From the NCBI RefSeq assembly GCF_014042165.1, contig NZ_JACDZE010000001.1, positions 1,386,595 to 1,450,594 of the forward strand: a stretch of 64,000 nt of DNA, written 5' to 3'. This DNA is from Moheibacter lacus. Its GTDB lineage: Bacteria; Bacteroidota; Bacteroidia; Flavobacteriales; Weeksellaceae. The translations under genes and the position numbers were made by a program. The notes below the pieces were generated by a model. It made no database searches, was not told where the DNA came from, and saw only the letters and a program-made list of their open reading frames with translations. Shown here in pieces: positions 61,366 through 64,000 of the stretch (positions are counted from its first letter, which is position 1; each line of letters opens with the position of its first letter).

Positions 61366-63552
61366 ATGTCAAAATTAAGATTTCATGCTTTAAAAGAAGT
61401 GTTCAAAAGAGAGCCGGTAGATGTAGAAATTCCGGAGCAATTGTCCAGATTATATAATTCAAATGTATTTTCGATCGATACGATGCAAGAGTATTTGACG
61501 CAAAGTGCATTTAAGTATATAGTGGCGGCAAAAGAAAAAGGAGAAAAAATTCCTCGCGATGTGGCTGATCAAATTGCGGCGGCGATGAAAGAATGGGCGC
61601 TTTCAAAAGGCGCTACGCATTATACGCATTGGTTTCAACCCTTGACTGGGACTACTGCTGAAAAACATGATGCGTTTTTTAATACGGTAGGAAATGGAAA
61701 AGCAATTGAACAATTTAACGGTTCGCTTTTGGTTCAACAAGAGCCGGACGCTTCCAGCTTTCCAAACGGTGGGATTCGAAATACGTTTGAAGCTAGAGGT
61801 TATACAGCTTGGGACCCAACTTCCAGTGCTTTTGTGATCGATACGACATTGTGTATTCCTTCTGTATTTATTTCTTATACCGGAGAAACTTTAGATTATA
61901 AAACACCACTTTTACGTGCGCTTCAAGCGGTAGATGAAGCGGCAACCGATGTGGCGCGTTATTTTGATCGAAATGTAAATAAAGTACAATCAACACTAGG
62001 TTGGGAGCAGGAATACTTTTTAGTAGATTCTGCTTTGTTCAATACCCGTCCGGATTTGCAATTGACCGGAAGGACGCTTTTGGGGCATTCGCCTGCAAAA
62101 GGGCAACAATTGGAAGACCATTATTTTGGATCCATTCCACTTCGAATCATCCGTTTCATGCAAGAATTGGAAGTTGAATGTATGAAATTGGGGATTCCGA
62201 TCAAAACACGTCATAATGAAGTGGCACCCAATCAATTTGAATGTGCGCCGATTTTTGAGGAAGCTAACCAAGCGGTGGACCATAATTCACTTTTGATGGA
62301 TTTAATGACCAGAGTTGCAAGACGACATAATTTTAAAGTTTTGCTTCATGAAAAACCATTTGCAGGAGTGAATGGTTCAGGAAAACACAACAACTGGTCT
62401 TTGAGTACAGATACCGGAGAAAATTTATTGAGTCCCGGAAAAAATCCAAAAAAGAATTTACAGTTTTTGACCTTTTTTATCAATACGATTAAAGCGGTTC
62501 ATGATTATGGTGATATCTTGAGAAGTGCGATTGCTTCTGCAAGTAATGACCATAGGTTGGGGGCCAACGAAGCACCGCCTGCGATTATTTCGATTTTCAT
62601 CGGGTCTCAATTGTCAGCTGTTTTGGACGAATTGGAAAAAGTGACCAAAGGGAAACTTTCTCCGGACGAAAAGACCGATTTGAAATTAAACATCGTAGGG
62701 AAAATCCCTGAAATCCTTTTGGACAATACAGACCGAAACAGGACTTCACCTTTTGCATTTACCGGAAATAAATTTGAATTCCGTGCGGTAGGTTCGACTG
62801 CCAACTGTGCAGAGCCGATGATGGTGATCAACACCATCGTTGCACATCAATTGAAAAAATTTAAGGCAGAAGTAGATGTGTTGATAGAGAAAGGTTTGAA
62901 GAAGGACGAGGCGATTTTTAATGTTCTACGTGATTATATCAAAACTTCAAAAAGCATTTTATTTGAAGGAGACGGATACAGTAAGGAATGGGAAAAAGAA
63001 GCTGCCAAACGTAAATTGAACAATTTGAAAACAACTCCAGAAGCCTTGAAGGTGGAAATGCTTCCTAAATTCATGGAATTGTTTGTAGAAAATGCGGTTT
63101 TAAGCGAAACGGAAATTGAAGCGAGAAATGAAATCAAATTGGAGAAATATTCGACTTTAATTGACATTGAAGCGCAGGTTTTGGCAGATTTGGCTAGAAA
63201 TCACATCATCCCAACTGCGATCCGCTACCAAAATAAATTGATTGAAAACGTACAAGGATTGAAAGAAATCTTTAACTCTTCTGAGTATAAATCGATTTCG
63301 AAAGAACAAGTTGATTTGATCAAAATGATTTCGGAAAAAATTTCTAAAATCAAGGTAGGAGTAGATCAATTGTTATCTGAAATGGAAAAATCACATGCTA
63401 TTGAAGATTCACAAAAAAGAGCAGAAGCTTTTGCCAATAAAGTGAAACCTTTCTTTGATTCGATTCGTGAAGATGTAGATGATTTGGAGATGTTGGTTGA
63501 TGATGAGATCTGGCCATTGACCAAATACCGTGAGTTATTGTTCACAAAATAA
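61366..63552 (+). CDS. glnN: glutamine synthetase type III
   Basis: GSIII makes glutamine from glutamate, ammonia and ATP. The 728 residues are the long form characteristic of Bacteroidota and cyanobacteria. Seen are an N-terminal GSIII-specific domain with THYTHWFQPLTGTTAEKHDAF in outline near residue 86, LGWEQEYFLVD, PIKTRHNEVAPNQFECAPIFEE, the ammonia/ATP region NGSGKHNNWS at 336-345, and the long helical C-terminus. It is dodecameric in known members. An inverted repeat upstream suggests nitrogen control. Confidence 0.97.
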   Translation: MSKLRFHALKEVFKREPVDVEIPEQLSRLYNSNVFSIDTMQEYLTQSAFKYIVAAKEKGEKIPRDVADQIAAAMKEWALSKGATHYTHWFQPLTGTTAEKHDAFFNTVGNGKAIEQFNGSLLVQQEPDASSFPNGGIRNTFEARGYTAWDPTSSAFVIDTTLCIPSVFISYTGETLDYKTPLLRALQAVDEAATDVARYFDRNVNKVQSTLGWEQEYFLVDSALFNTRPDLQLTGRTLLGHSPAKGQQLEDHYFGSIPLRIIRFMQELEVECMKLGIPIKTRHNEVAPNQFECAPIFEEANQAVDHNSLLMDLMTRVARRHNFKVLLHEKPFAGVNGSGKHNNWSLSTDTGENLLSPGKNPKKNLQFLTFFINTIKAVHDYGDILRSAIASASNDHRLGANEAPPAIISIFIGSQLSAVLDELEKVTKGKLSPDEKTDLKLNIVGKIPEILLDNTDRNRTSPFAFTGNKFEFRAVGSTANCAEPMMVINTIVAHQLKKFKAEVDVLIEKGLKKDEAIFNVLRDYIKTSKSILFEGDGYSKEWEKEAAKRKLNNLKTTPEALKVEMLPKFMELFVENAVLSETEIEARNEIKLEKYSTLIDIEAQVLADLARNHIIPTAIRYQNKLIENVQGLKEIFNSSEYKSISKEQVDLIKMISEKISKIKVGVDQLLSEMEKSHAIEDSQKRAEAFANKVKPFFDSIREDVDDLEMLVDDEIWPLTKYRELLFTK

Positions 63553-63576
63553 ATTCATCAAAAATCAATGAAAATG

Positions 63577-63608
63577 AAAAAGCCACCTCAACTGAGAGGT
63601 GGTTTTTT
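63577..63608 (+). terminator. intrinsic terminator after glnN
   Basis: CCACCTC (63583-63589) pairs with GAGGTGG (63596-63602), loop 6 nt, with an A-run before and T6 after. It lies 25 bp after the stop codon. Confidence 0.85.
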
Positions 63609-63672
63609 GTGATATAAATCATGTATATAGTGATTTTAACATCTATTATTGTGTTTGTTATACTGTTAAAAT

Positions 63673-63680
63673 TATTTTTG
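63673..63680 (+). promoter_or_regulatory. promoter -7 element of the secreted protein gene
   Basis: TATTTTTG, a full TAnnTTTG match, lies 24 bp upstream of the ATG at 63705. A TTTG at 63654-63657 is 15 bp away, slightly short of the usual spacing. Confidence 0.55.
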
Positions 63681-63704
63681 GAAAACAAACTTAATTTAAT
63701 AAAA

Positions 63705-64000
63705 ATGAAGAAAATTTTATTCTCTTTGGCTATGGTAGCCGGATTGATGGCAGTAAATGCACAAACGGTAATTTGGTCTGATAATTTCGATGATGAAGAT
63801 ATTTCGGATTGGACGATTTATGACGAAGACGGTGATGGAAATACTTGGGGAGATATGTTTCAAGTAACTGATGGAACGACTGGTGAGCCAGTTAGCCCTG
63901 TTTCACTTATTTCTAGATCATGGCAAGGAGGTGCTTTGACACCAGATAACTGGGTAGTTTCACCGGCAATTGATTTAACAGGAAGTACAGGGACAATTGC
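63705..64000 (+). CDS. secreted choice-of-anchor/cleaved-adhesin protein, 5' part only
   Basis: The first 98 codons of a secreted protein; the rest lies beyond the right edge. The signal peptide is KKILFSLAMVAGLMAVNAQ. The mature start VIWSDNFDDEDISDWTIYDEDGDGNTW is, in outline, the opening of cleaved-adhesin or choice-of-anchor J domains, followed by LTPDNWVVSPAIDL. Such proteins usually end in a type IX sorting domain, which cannot be checked here. It would be a cargo of the secretion system encoded at 43.7-48.4 kb. Confidence 0.8.
   Translation, partial: MKKILFSLAMVAGLMAVNAQTVIWSDNFDDEDISDWTIYDEDGDGNTWGDMFQVTDGTTGEPVSPVSLISRSWQGGALTPDNWVVSPAIDLTGSTGTI

Overview
The window reads as a stretch of chromosome from a low-GC member of the class Flavobacteriia (phylum Bacteroidota). 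The evidence is the gldKLMN gliding/type IX secretion cluster, a PorT-like protein beside ubiE, paired DUF3857 transglutaminase-like proteins, DUF5606, DUF4293, a GYDIA-type GHMP kinase, a type III glutamine synthetase, and repeated matches to the Bacteroidota promoter element TAnnTTTG a few bases before start codons. Genus cannot be fixed from the sequence alone. I see no prophage, insertion sequence, integron, CRISPR array, tRNA or rRNA; this is mostly housekeeping DNA, and the interest lies in regulatory leaders, frameshifts, degenerate paralogues and small dispersed repeats.

Layout. 1-8.75 kb, minus strand: an aromatic amino-acid operon headed by pheA, then DAHP synthase-chorismate mutase, rsgA, dtd, two DUF3857 proteins, a MazG-like protein and aroA (cut by the window edge). 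pheA is preceded by a complete attenuator: an aromatic-rich leader peptide (FFYYFFW), an antiterminator and a terminator. 8.8-11.6 kb: PorT-like barrel, ubiE and two unknown membrane or lipoproteins. 11.7-14.3 kb: rpsO and pnp. 14.4-17.5 kb: topoisomerase III, two small unknowns, DoxX. 17.6-21.9 kb: ABC-F ATPase, TauE/SafE permease and a persulfide dioxygenase-rhodanese fusion. 21.9-27.8 kb: MFS permease, uvrB, then the ruvX-def-DUF5606-mazG cluster. 27.9-34.5 kb: dapD, a GT9-GT2 fusion, fabD, GHMP kinase, a frameshifted SDR gene and a potassium channel. 34.5-39.0 kb: secG, TPR protein, lptE, a sigma-54-type activator and miaB. 39.2-48.4 kb: membrane protein, topA, a metal-site-less ureohydrolase homologue, gldK, gldL, gldM, gldN. 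48.6-55.6 kb: GIY-YIG protein, radical SAM protein, then the ftsK-lolA-lptF-ribBA operon. 55.6-64 kb: a small unknown, dnaX (two frames joined at A10), FKBP lipoprotein, rho with an Asn-rich tail region, DUF4293 protein, glnA (type III) and the start of a secreted adhesin-like protein.

How the genes work together. Three envelope systems are represented: type IX secretion (PorT-like, GldK-N and a probable cargo at the right edge), lipoprotein and LPS transport (LolA-like, LptE-like, LptF/G-like) and Sec export (SecG). The aromatic operon looks directly controlled by Phe/Tyr supply through translation of the leader peptide. glnA has an inverted repeat upstream of its promoter that would suit nitrogen control. 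Two coding frames are broken at poly-A runs (A7 in the SDR gene, A10 in dnaX). The dnaX break may be programmed slippage making gamma and tau, but both could also be homopolymer sequencing errors. All functions are assigned by reading motifs by eye; no database search was run.
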